Shown here piece after piece: positions 16,653 to 26,483 of a stretch of DNA of 64,000 bases. The notes under the pieces are model-generated. The model saw nothing but the letters and a program-made list of their open reading frames with translations. It had not been told where the DNA came from and searched no databases. Both the position numbers and the translations under genes were made by a program. The stretch is from contig NZ_CP082923.1 of the NCBI RefSeq assembly GCF_019931575.1, positions 868,001 to 932,000 of the forward strand, given 5' to 3'. Within the stretch, counting starts at the first letter, position 1, and every line of letters starts with the position of its first letter. This DNA comes from Caulobacter segnis. GTDB lineage: Bacteria > Pseudomonadota > Alphaproteobacteria > Caulobacterales > Caulobacteraceae.

Positions 16653-18038
16653 ATGGACGGTGACGTGCGTATCAACCCCTTCCTCAGCGGCAATTTCGCG
16701 CCGGTGCGTAGCGAGGACGACCTGGTCCTGCCGGTCACGGGCGCCTTGCCGCCGGGTCTGCGCGGCACGCTCTATCGCAATGGCCCAAATCCGCAGTTCG
16801 ATCCGCGCGACGCCAACTACCACTGGTTCGTCGGCGACGGCATGCTGCACGCCTTTACCGTGGGCGACGGCCAGGTCCGGTACCGCAACCGCTGGGTCCG
16901 CACCAACAAGTGGACCCTGGAGCACGAGGCCGGGCGAGCCCTGTTCGGCAGCTGGGGCAACCCGATGACCACCGACCCCTCGGTGCTGGGCGTGATCAGC
17001 GAGGGCGTGGCCAACACCAACATCATCACCCACGGCGGCCATCTGCTGGCGCTGGAGGAGGCCCACGCGCCGTTCGAGATGAGCGGCCCGGACCTCGAGA
17101 CGGTCGGCCAATACGACTTGGGCGGCAAGGTCACGGCCCATCCCAAGACCTGCCCTTTCACCGGCGAGCTCGTCTTCTTCGCCTATGCCGACGACGCCAT
17201 GCCGCTGTCGAACAAGATCAGTTGGGGCCTGGCCGACAAGGACGGACGCCTGCTGAAGCGCGAGACCTTCGAAGCCCCGTACTGCGCGATGATCCACGAT
17301 TGCATCGTCACCGAGCACCATATCGTCATCCCGGTCCTGCCGCTGTCGGGCAGCCTGCCGCGCGCGATGAGCGGCAAGCCCGCCTTCGCCTGGGAGCCCG
17401 CGCTGGGCGGCCATCTGGCGGTGATCCGCCGCGACCAGGGCGTTTCCAGCCTGCGCTGGATCGAGGTCCCCGCCTGTTACGTCTTCCACGTCATGAACGC
17501 CTTCGAACAGGGCGAGACGATCGTCGCCGACGTCATGCGCTATGACACCGCGCCGCTGTTCCCCAATCCCGACGGGACCAAGGGCGAGAACGCCGCCGCC
17601 TATCTGACGCGCTGGACGATCGACCTGGCCGCCGGCGCGGTGGCCGAGGCGCCGCTGGACGATACGGCCGGCGAGTTCCCCCGCTTCGACGAACGCTTCG
17701 CCGGCATGCCCTACCGCTACGGCTGGCTGGTGGGCCAGAGCCTGAAGCCTGGCGACTTCCGCTCCAACATCGTCGTCCACCTGGACCTGGCGACCGGCGC
17801 GCGGAAGACCTGGACGGTCCCGAAGGGCGACGCGATCTCGGAGGCGGTCTTCACCCCCGCCGGACCCGACGCCGCCGAGGGCGAGGGCTGGCTGACGGCG
17901 GTGATCTATCGCGCGGTCGAGGACGTCAGCGAGTTCGTGGTCTTCGACGCCCAGGCGGTGGACAAGGGCCCGATCGCCGGGGCGAAGCTGCCGCGCCGCG
18001 TGCCGTTCGGGTTCCATGGGCAGTGGGTGAGGGGATAG
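16653..18038 (+). CDS. Carotenoid oxygenase family protein (carotenoid/stilbene cleavage dioxygenase)
   Basis: 461-residue non-heme iron oxygenase that cleaves a conjugated C=C bond of carotenoids, apocarotenoids or lignostilbenes. All four iron-ligand His are visible: GKVTAHPKTCP, MIHDCIVTEHH, YVFHVMNAF and the C-terminal PFGFHGQWV. The family N-terminus (GTLYRNGPNPQFDP, HWFVGDGMLHAF) is intact. A GGGAGG ribosome-binding site precedes ATG 16653. It is divergent from a TetR regulator with a shared operator. No carotenoid biosynthesis genes are nearby, so a lignin-derived substrate is as likely as a carotenoid. Confidence 0.92.
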   Translation: MDGDVRINPFLSGNFAPVRSEDDLVLPVTGALPPGLRGTLYRNGPNPQFDPRDANYHWFVGDGMLHAFTVGDGQVRYRNRWVRTNKWTLEHEAGRALFGSWGNPMTTDPSVLGVISEGVANTNIITHGGHLLALEEAHAPFEMSGPDLETVGQYDLGGKVTAHPKTCPFTGELVFFAYADDAMPLSNKISWGLADKDGRLLKRETFEAPYCAMIHDCIVTEHHIVIPVLPLSGSLPRAMSGKPAFAWEPALGGHLAVIRRDQGVSSLRWIEVPACYVFHVMNAFEQGETIVADVMRYDTAPLFPNPDGTKGENAAAYLTRWTIDLAAGAVAEAPLDDTAGEFPRFDERFAGMPYRYGWLVGQSLKPGDFRSNIVVHLDLATGARKTWTVPKGDAISEAVFTPAGPDAAEGEGWLTAVIYRAVEDVSEFVVFDAQAVDKGPIAGAKLPRRVPFGFHGQWVRG

Positions 18039-18040
18039 AT

Positions 18041-18170
18041 CTCCTTCTCCCCTTGCGGGAGAAGGTGGCGCGCAGCGCCGGATGAGGGGTTGAAAGGCGT
18101 GTCCGACGGGCCGGCGCGACCCCTCACCCGACCGCCTTCGGCGGCCACCCTCTCCCGCAAGGGGAGAGGG
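18041..18170. repeat. Long palindromic intergenic repeat, family A copy 1
   Basis: Begins three bases after the carotenoid oxygenase stop. Outer arms are CTTCTCCCCTTGCGGGAGAA and a matching CTCTCCCGCAAGGGGAGAG, with inner GATGAGGGGTTGAAA and CGACCCCTCA segments that also pair. A second copy lies at 56490-56621. It would fold into a long RNA hairpin and may act as a terminator or mRNA stabiliser. Confidence 0.85.
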
Positions 18171-18242
18171 ATGAATTCAAACAATTGTTTGACTTCTCGC
18201 GGACCTGACCGCCTACTCCGCGCGAATGCCAAGGAGGCTCCG

Positions 18243-19298
18243 ATGGCCTGGGATTTCCTCGTCGCCAAGTCCGACCTGCGCCGCACCGAATTCCGCGAGG
18301 TTGATCCGCCGCCGCTGGAGGCGGGCCAGGTCCGGCTGGCCATCGAGAGCTTCGCCCTGACGGCCAACAACATCACCTACGCGGTGTTCGGCGAGGCGAT
18401 GAAGTACTGGGATTTCTTCCCGGCGCCAGAAGGCTTCGGCCGCGTGCCCGTGTGGGGTCACGCCCAGGTCGAGGCCTCGGCCCATCCCGAGATCGCGGTC
18501 GGCCAGAGGTTCTACGGCTACTGGCCGATGTCCACGCACCTGACGGTGCAAGCCAAGGTCGGCAAGACCGGCTTCACCGACGTCTCGCCCCATCGCGCGC
18601 ATCTGGCGGTGGTCTACAACCAGTATCAGGCGGTCGGGGACGCGGATGGGCTGGAGGCGCACAAGGCGCTGCTGCAGCCGCTGTACATCACCTCGTTCCT
18701 GATCGAGGACTTCCTGGACGAGAGCGCCCTGTTCGGCGGCAAGTCGGTGGTGCTGTCCAGCGCCTCGTCCAAGACCGCCATCGGGCTTGCCTACCTGCTG
18801 AAGCAGCGCGGGGCGGCCAAGGTGGTGGGCCTGACTTCGCCGCGCAATGTCGGCTTCGTCGAGGCCTTGGGCTACTATGATCAGGTCGTGACCTATGCCG
18901 ACCTGCCGACGGCGGCGATCGAACGGCCGGCGGTGTTCGTCGACTTCGCCGGCGACGCTGGGGTGCTGAGGGCGGTCCACGAGACCTTCGGGGCGGACCT
19001 GGCCTTCTCGCTGCTGGTGGGCGGCACCCACTGGGAGGCCCAGAAGGGCGGCGGCGAGCTGCCCGGCCCCAAGCCGGTGTTCTTCTTCGCCCCCGACCGC
19101 ATCGCTAAGCGCCGCGTCGACTGGCCCCCGGGCGAGTTCGAGACACGCTACGGCAAGGCCTGGGCCGGGTTCGTGAAGGATGCGCCACGCTGGCTGACGG
19201 TCGAACGCGGGCAGGGCCAGGCGGCGATCCAGGCGGCGTTCGCGGCGCAGGTGGATGGTGGGACTAGCCCCGACACGGGCGTGGTGTTGGCGCCTTAA
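18243..19298 (+). CDS. DUF2855 family protein
   Basis: 351 residues from ATG 18243, which has a perfect AAGGAGG ribosome-binding site (18231-18237). The protein matches the DUF2855 family, which resembles medium-chain dehydrogenase/reductases: a GroES-like N-terminal half (VRLAIESFALTANNITYAVFGEAM) and a nucleotide-binding-like half (KSVVLSSASSKTAIGLAYLLKQRGA). The catalytic zinc ligands of alcohol dehydrogenases are not evident. The reaction is unknown. It follows the carotenoid oxygenase on the same strand, separated by repeat A1. Confidence 0.85.
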   Translation: MAWDFLVAKSDLRRTEFREVDPPPLEAGQVRLAIESFALTANNITYAVFGEAMKYWDFFPAPEGFGRVPVWGHAQVEASAHPEIAVGQRFYGYWPMSTHLTVQAKVGKTGFTDVSPHRAHLAVVYNQYQAVGDADGLEAHKALLQPLYITSFLIEDFLDESALFGGKSVVLSSASSKTAIGLAYLLKQRGAAKVVGLTSPRNVGFVEALGYYDQVVTYADLPTAAIERPAVFVDFAGDAGVLRAVHETFGADLAFSLLVGGTHWEAQKGGGELPGPKPVFFFAPDRIAKRRVDWPPGEFETRYGKAWAGFVKDAPRWLTVERGQGQAAIQAAFAAQVDGGTSPDTGVVLAP

Positions 19299-19300
19299 CC

Positions 19301-19445
19301 CCTCTCCTCCCCATTAGGGGGAGGTGGATCGGCGCGACTACGCGCCGAGACGGAGGGGGTCCGCGAAGCGGTTCTGCATAGGCCGCGCCCCAAAGTCCCC
19401 TCCACCGCCGTTCGGCGGTCCCCCTCCCCCAAAGGGGGAGGAGAG
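19301..19445 (+). repeat. Dispersed ~140-bp palindromic element, family B copy 1
   Basis: Terminal arms CTCCTCCCCATTAGGGGGAGG and CCCCCTCCCCCAAAGGGGGAGG flank a unique core that includes GGTCCGCGAAGCGGTTCTGC and CGCCGTTCGGCGG hairpins. The reverse complement of 37794-37935 matches it with only about five differences. It lies between the convergent DUF2855 and ArsR-type genes. Such near-identity over 140 bases suggests a non-autonomous mobile or REP-like element. Confidence 0.88.
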
Positions 19446-19453
19446 TGGGAAAC

Positions 19454-20158
19454 CTAAGCCGCCACGCGCCCCTCGTCCTCCAGGCTCACGCCCAGCCGCT
19501 CGCGCAACGCCGCCGCGCCATCCGGGGTCAGCCGCACTGCGCGGCCCTGGGCCTCCAGCGCCAGCCACCCCCGCGCGGTCATCGCCTCCAGCAGCTTGAC
19601 CCCCAGCGGCCCGGCCAGGTGATGGCGGCGCTCGGTCCAGTCCAGGCACTGGCGGGCCACGCCGCGCGGCGAGCGCAGGGCGTCGACCGCGATCCCCAGA
19701 TCCTCGAACCAGCGTCGGCCTTGCGGCGTGACGTCATAGAGCTTCTCCGTCGCCGGGCGGATCAGGTCGCGCTCGACCAGGGCCTCGCAGACCCTGACCC
19801 CCAGCCGCCCCGCAAGGTGGCCGTAGCAGCAGCGGGCGTCGCGCAGGGCGCGGGCCTTGGGCGAGCGGGGAACCTCCAGCGAGCGGACCGGCGCGGCCAG
19901 CACCGACAGGGCCTCGATCGCGTGGGCGACTTCGGCGCTGGCCAGCCGATAGTAGCGGTGGCGGCCCTCGCGCTCGACGGCCAGCAGGCCGCCGTCGACC
20001 AGCCTGGCGAGGTGGTTGCTGGCCGCCTGGGCGGTGACGCCGGCGGCCCAGGCCAGGGCGCTGGCCGGCTGGGCGCGGCCGTCCTGCAGCGCCTGCAGCA
20101 TCGCCGCGCGGGTCGGATCGCCGATCAGGGCGGCGGGGGTGGCGATGTTGGCGTCCAT
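19454..20158 (-). CDS. ArsR-type winged-helix transcriptional regulator
   Basis: 234 residues. The N-terminal third is an ArsR HTH (LIGDPTRAAMLQALQDG; AQAASNHLARLVDGGLLAVE; HRYYRLASAEVAHAIE). The extended C-terminal region contains a DARCCYGHLAGRLGV segment, shared with a subgroup of larger ArsR-type proteins; its vicinal Cys pair could sense a metal or oxidant. It is divergent from a DHA2 efflux pump with a palindrome between them, so it probably represses the pump. Confidence 0.88.
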   Translation of the reverse strand: MDANIATPAALIGDPTRAAMLQALQDGRAQPASALAWAAGVTAQAASNHLARLVDGGLLAVEREGRHRYYRLASAEVAHAIEALSVLAAPVRSLEVPRSPKARALRDARCCYGHLAGRLGVRVCEALVERDLIRPATEKLYDVTPQGRRWFEDLGIAVDALRSPRGVARQCLDWTERRHHLAGPLGVKLLEAMTARGWLALEAQGRAVRLTPDGAAALRERLGVSLEDEGRVAA

Positions 20159-20166
20159 GTTCGCAT

Positions 20167-20190
20167 CATACCGCCATCGCTGGCGGAATG
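20167..20190. promoter_or_regulatory. Palindromic operator between ArsR-type regulator and efflux pump
   Basis: CAT-A-CCGCCA-TCGC-TGGCGG-A-ATG: a perfect palindrome with 10-bp arms counting the A/A mismatch, placed nine bases upstream of the regulator start and about 50 bases before the MFS start. Confidence 0.6.
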
Positions 20191-20241
20191 GTTCATCGGC
20201 GCGTGTAGCATCCAGGCGGCGGATCAGGGCAAGTCGAGACC

Positions 20242-21576
20242 ATGAGCCGATCCCGCCTGCCTCTGATCACCGCCGCCGCCAGCTTCGGCTTCTTCGTCAC
20301 CCAGCTGGACGTGACCATCGTCAATGTGGCGCTGGACGCGATCGGCGCGGCGTTCGATGCGCCCACCGCCCAGCTGCAATGGGTGGTCGACGCCTATGTG
20401 CTGGCCCTGGCGGCGATGCTGCTGTCGGCCGGGGCGATTGGCGACCGCGTGGGACCGCGCCGGGCGTTTGTGGCGGGCCTGGTGCTGTTCGGCGTCGCCT
20501 CGGCGGCCTGTGGTTTCGCGACCAGCCCCTTGATGCTGATCCTGGCCCGCGTGGCCCAGGGCGCGGCGGGCGCGCTGCTGATCCCGCCGTCCCTGGCCTT
20601 GATCGCCCACGCCGCCCATGGGGATGACAAGAGGCGCGCCTCGGCCGTGGGCTGGTGGACGGCGGCCGGCGGGGTGTCGATCGCCGTCGGGCCGGTGCTG
20701 GGCGGCCTCTTGGTCGAGACGCTGGGCTGGCGCTGGGTGTTCTTCGTCAACCTGCCGATCTGCGCGCTGGGCGCGGTCCTGACCCTGCTGGTCGCGCCGC
20801 CGACCCCGGCCAAGCCGCGCATACCGCTGGACATCCCCGGCCAGGCCCTGGCCGTCGCCGCCGTCTCGTTGCTGGTCGGCGGGCTGATCGAGGGCGGACA
20901 TCGGGGATGGACGGGGGCGCCGCTGCTGGCCCTGGTCGCGGGCGGCCTTCTGGCGGTCGCCTTCGTGCTGTTCGAGCGCCGCGCGGCCCATCCCGCCATG
21001 CCGCTCAGCGTCTTTCGCCAGCGCCCGGCCTGGACGGCGGTGGTGGTCGGTTCGGCGCTGAACTTCACCTATTACGGCCTGATCTTCGTCCTAGGCCTCT
21101 ACATGCTGCGCGCCCTGCACTGGAGCCCGTCGCGGGCGGGCCTGGCCTTCCTGCCGCTGACGGCGACCTTCATCGTCTCCAACCTGGTCAGCGGCGGGCT
21201 GGTCGCTCGGTTCGGCGCGCGGACGGTGACGACGGCCGGGGTGTTGGTCGCCGCCTGCGGCTACGCCCTGACCGCGCGGCTGGGCGTGGACAGCGACCTC
21301 ATCCAGATGCTGCCCGGCTTCGTCCTGATCCCTGGCGGCATGGGCCTGGCGATCCCGGCCCTGACCAGCGGCCTGCTGGCCAGCGTCGACCGCCACGAGG
21401 CCGGGGCCGCCTCGGGCGCGCTGAACGCCTGCCGCCAGGTCGGCGGGGCGGCCGGGGTGGCGATCTTCGGGGCGCTGGCGGGCGTCGACGCGGTGGCGGG
21501 CCTGCGAAGCTCGGCGATCGCGGCGGCGGTCGTGCTGGTCGCGGCCGGCGCCCTGGCGGCGCGCGTCCGCGCTTGA
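20242..21576 (+). CDS. MFS drug efflux transporter, DHA2 family
   Basis: 444-residue inner-membrane protein with about 12-14 hydrophobic segments. It has the DHA2 motif LDVTIVNVALD in the first helix, the loop motif GDRVGPRRAF and the GWRWVFFVNLP signature of 14-helix proton-driven multidrug pumps. Length is somewhat short for 14 helices. It is divergent from an ArsR-type regulator that probably controls it. Confidence 0.9.
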   Translation: MSRSRLPLITAAASFGFFVTQLDVTIVNVALDAIGAAFDAPTAQLQWVVDAYVLALAAMLLSAGAIGDRVGPRRAFVAGLVLFGVASAACGFATSPLMLILARVAQGAAGALLIPPSLALIAHAAHGDDKRRASAVGWWTAAGGVSIAVGPVLGGLLVETLGWRWVFFVNLPICALGAVLTLLVAPPTPAKPRIPLDIPGQALAVAAVSLLVGGLIEGGHRGWTGAPLLALVAGGLLAVAFVLFERRAAHPAMPLSVFRQRPAWTAVVVGSALNFTYYGLIFVLGLYMLRALHWSPSRAGLAFLPLTATFIVSNLVSGGLVARFGARTVTTAGVLVAACGYALTARLGVDSDLIQMLPGFVLIPGGMGLAIPALTSGLLASVDRHEAGAASGALNACRQVGGAAGVAIFGALAGVDAVAGLRSSAIAAAVVLVAAGALAARVRA

Positions 21577-21637
21577 CCGCAGGCGCGGTTCGCCGCCTGC
21601 TGGGGCCCCGACGAATCCCGTCCGGCCGAGGCCCGCG

Positions 21638-22237
21638 ATGCACGAATCCAGCAAGTCCGTCTTCCACAAGATCAAGGATTCGCGCTACGCGACCCGCTAC
21701 ATCGTCGGCGACGGCATCGACATCGGGGCCGGCGAGGACACGATCGGCCAGTACTACGAGTTCTTCCCGCTGATGAAGTCGTGCCGGGGCTGGGACCTGC
21801 CCGACGGCGACGCCCAGCTGATGGAGAGCGTGGCCGACGCGACCTTCGACTTCGTCCACTCCTCGCACTGCCTGGAGCACATGCGCGACCCCAAGGAAGC
21901 GCTGGAGAACTGGCTGCGGATCCTCAAGCCGGGCGGCCACCTGGTCTGCCTGATCCCCGATGAGGACCTGTACGAGCAGGGGGTCTTCCCCTCGACCTTC
22001 AACACCGACCACAAGCACACCTTCACGATCTTCAAGAAGGCCTCGTGGTCCGGCGCCAGCATCAACCTGACCGAGTTCCTGGCCAGCCTGTCGGCGAACG
22101 TCGAGATCAAGAAGATCGAGTTGATGGACGCCACCTTCCGCTACGAGCTCAACCAGCGCATCGGCGTCGACCGCTTCGACCAGACCCGCACGACGGTCGG
22201 CGAATGCGCGATCGAGTTCGTGCTGAAGAAGCTCTGA
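21638..22237 (+). CDS. SAM-dependent methyltransferase (class I)
   Basis: 199 residues with a class-I SAM-binding motif (GDGIDIGAGEDTIG), an acidic second motif and the post-motif VHSSHCLEHMRDPKEAL, ending LRILKPGGHLVCLIPDEDL. This matches the Methyltransf_11 group. The methyl acceptor is unknown; some relatives act in surface polysaccharide modification. It is followed by the terminator shared with secA. Confidence 0.85.
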   Translation: MHESSKSVFHKIKDSRYATRYIVGDGIDIGAGEDTIGQYYEFFPLMKSCRGWDLPDGDAQLMESVADATFDFVHSSHCLEHMRDPKEALENWLRILKPGGHLVCLIPDEDLYEQGVFPSTFNTDHKHTFTIFKKASWSGASINLTEFLASLSANVEIKKIELMDATFRYELNQRIGVDRFDQTRTTVGECAIEFVLKKL

Positions 22238-22279
22238 GGAGAATCCTTCCTCCATCAAGGGGGAGGGCTCAGAAAGCAA

Positions 22280-22313
22280 AAAGGCCCGCCCTGGTTTCCC
22301 AGGGCGGGCCTTT
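22280..22313. terminator. Bidirectional Rho-independent terminator
   Basis: A perfect 15-bp stem (AAAGGCCCGCCCTGG / CCAGGGCGGGCCTTT) with a TTTC loop, between the methyltransferase and secA 3' ends. On the minus strand it runs into TTTTTGC, making it a strong secA terminator. Confidence 0.92.
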
Positions 22314-22331
22314 GAACTCAGGGGTTCAAGC

Positions 22332-25100
<2,769 letters not shown>

Positions 25101-25222
25101 GCGGGGGGAATCCGAAGGACGGTTTGACGTGGAGGCCGGCGCTAAGGCTTTACGGGCCTCGACTACGGGAAACGGAGCCGCAGCAGGATCAGCGGAAAAT
25201 CCGCTTCTCCAGTGCGGCCGGA

Positions 25223-25251
25223 GACTTAAGCACCGGTCATCTTGGTGTCAA
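25223..25251 (-). promoter_or_regulatory. Candidate housekeeping promoter of secA
   Basis: On the minus strand TTGACA (25246-25251) is followed after 17 bases by TAAGTC (25223-25228) within GCTTAAGTC, close to the alphaproteobacterial sigma-73 pattern. It lies about 120 bases before the secA start. Confidence 0.6.
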
Positions 25252-25317
25252 CGCGAAGACCCCGGCGTAAGTAAGGCTTTCGGGCCGGTTAGTGGCCGTC
25301 CCGCCTCAGTTTTCGCA

Positions 25318-25430
25318 AGAGCGCGTTAGGGTTAGGCGTGAGCGCCTAACCCGCCCGAACGCGCTCTCAATGCTAGAAGATCGAGCCTGTTTATCCGGTT
25401 TGGATGGGTCCATCCAAACCGTACAGGCTC
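25318..25430. repeat. Two consecutive long hairpins in the secA-PPIase gap
   Basis: The gap 25101-25518 (418 bases) holds no gene. Besides the secA promoter it contains two hairpins. At 25318-25367 AGAGCGCGTT...AACGCGCTCT encloses GGTTAGGCG/CGCCTAACC. At 25383-25430 GAGCCTGT...ACAGGCTC encloses the near-perfect palindrome CGGTTTGGATGG-GT-CCATCCAAACCG. They lie upstream of the PPIase gene; either dispersed repeats or leader structures. A weaker relative of the second lies at 42399-42429. Confidence 0.75.
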
Positions 25431-25518
25431 GAGCCCGAACGCTTTGTGTGGCGAAGCCGTTTCCACTCGGCGAGAAACCGCGCTAGAGCCCATTGCAACA
25501 AAGCCGGAGATCTTGGCC

Positions 25519-26472
25519 TTGAAGACCACTTTCCGCCTCATGGGCGTGCTCAGCGCCTGCGCCCTGCTATTGGTCGCCTGCGGCCAGAACAAGGTCGCCG
25601 AAAAGCCGCCCGAGCCGGGCGACACCGCCGTGGCCCGCGTCAACGGCCAGGTGATCTGGGCCAGCGACGTCAAGCGCGAGGCCGTGGCCCAGGGCCTGAT
25701 CAGCGAGGGCGAGCCGCTGGACGTCTCCAGCGAGGTGTTCCGCCAGCGCCTGGACGAGGTCATCGACCAGAAGCTGCTGGCCGCCGAGGCCGCCAAGCGC
25801 AAGATCGACAAGGACCCGATCGCCCAGCGCCGCCTGGCCGCCGCCCGCGAACGCATCCTGGGCGACATGCTGGTCGAGGGCGTGGTCGAGAAGGCCGTCA
25901 CCGAGGACGCCATCCGCAAGCTCTACGCCGAGCAGCAGAAGCTCTCGAAGCGCTCGGAGGAGATCCGCGCCCGCCAGATCATCGTCGGCAGCCAGGCCGA
26001 GGCCGAGAGCGTCAAGAAGCTGCTGGCCTCGGGCGCCTCGTTCGACGCCTTGGCCATGGAGCGCTCGACCGACCAGGCCACCCGCTTCAACGGCGGCGAC
26101 CTGGGCTATTTCACCCTGGACGTGATGCCCGAGCCCTATGGCGTGGCCCTGAAGGACGCCCAGAAGGGCGCTCTCGTCGGACCTTTCGCGGCCGAGGGCG
26201 GCTGGGTCCTGGTCCGGGTCGAGGACAAGCGCACCGAGGAGCCGATCACGCTCGAGGCCGCCCGGCCGCAGATCGTCCGCTTCCTGACCTATGACCAGGT
26301 CCGCGACATCCTCGAAAAGCTGCGCGGCTCGGCCAAGGTCGAGATGCTGATCGGCAAGGCCCAGGACGCCTCCGTCACCGGCGCCCAGGAACCGGCCTCG
26401 GCCCCGCCCGAAGCGCCGGTCGGCGCCCCGGCCTCGGCCCCGCCGCCTCCCGCCCAACCCGCCAAGAAGTAA
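25519..26472 (+). CDS. Parvulin-type peptidyl-prolyl cis-trans isomerase lipoprotein
   Basis: Periplasmic folding catalyst of the SurA/EpsD type. Start TTG 25519 is preferred: GGAGA lies eight bases upstream, and the protein then begins with a lipoprotein signal peptide (LMGVLSACALLLVAC), whose final Cys would be lipidated. A SurA_N-like helical region follows (VNGQVIWASDVKREAV; EVIDQKLLAAEAAKR), then a parvulin domain (RARQIIVGSQAEAESVKKLL; GGDLGYFTLDVMPEP). The C-terminus is Ala/Pro-rich. About 317 residues. It is 11 bases before argJ, a gene order also seen in other alphaproteobacteria with secA nearby. Confidence 0.88.
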   Translation: MKTTFRLMGVLSACALLLVACGQNKVAEKPPEPGDTAVARVNGQVIWASDVKREAVAQGLISEGEPLDVSSEVFRQRLDEVIDQKLLAAEAAKRKIDKDPIAQRRLAAARERILGDMLVEGVVEKAVTEDAIRKLYAEQQKLSKRSEEIRARQIIVGSQAEAESVKKLLASGASFDALAMERSTDQATRFNGGDLGYFTLDVMPEPYGVALKDAQKGALVGPFAAEGGWVLVRVEDKRTEEPITLEAARPQIVRFLTYDQVRDILEKLRGSAKVEMLIGKAQDASVTGAQEPASAPPEAPVGAPASAPPPPAQPAKK

Positions 26473-26483
26473 AGAAGCGGTTC

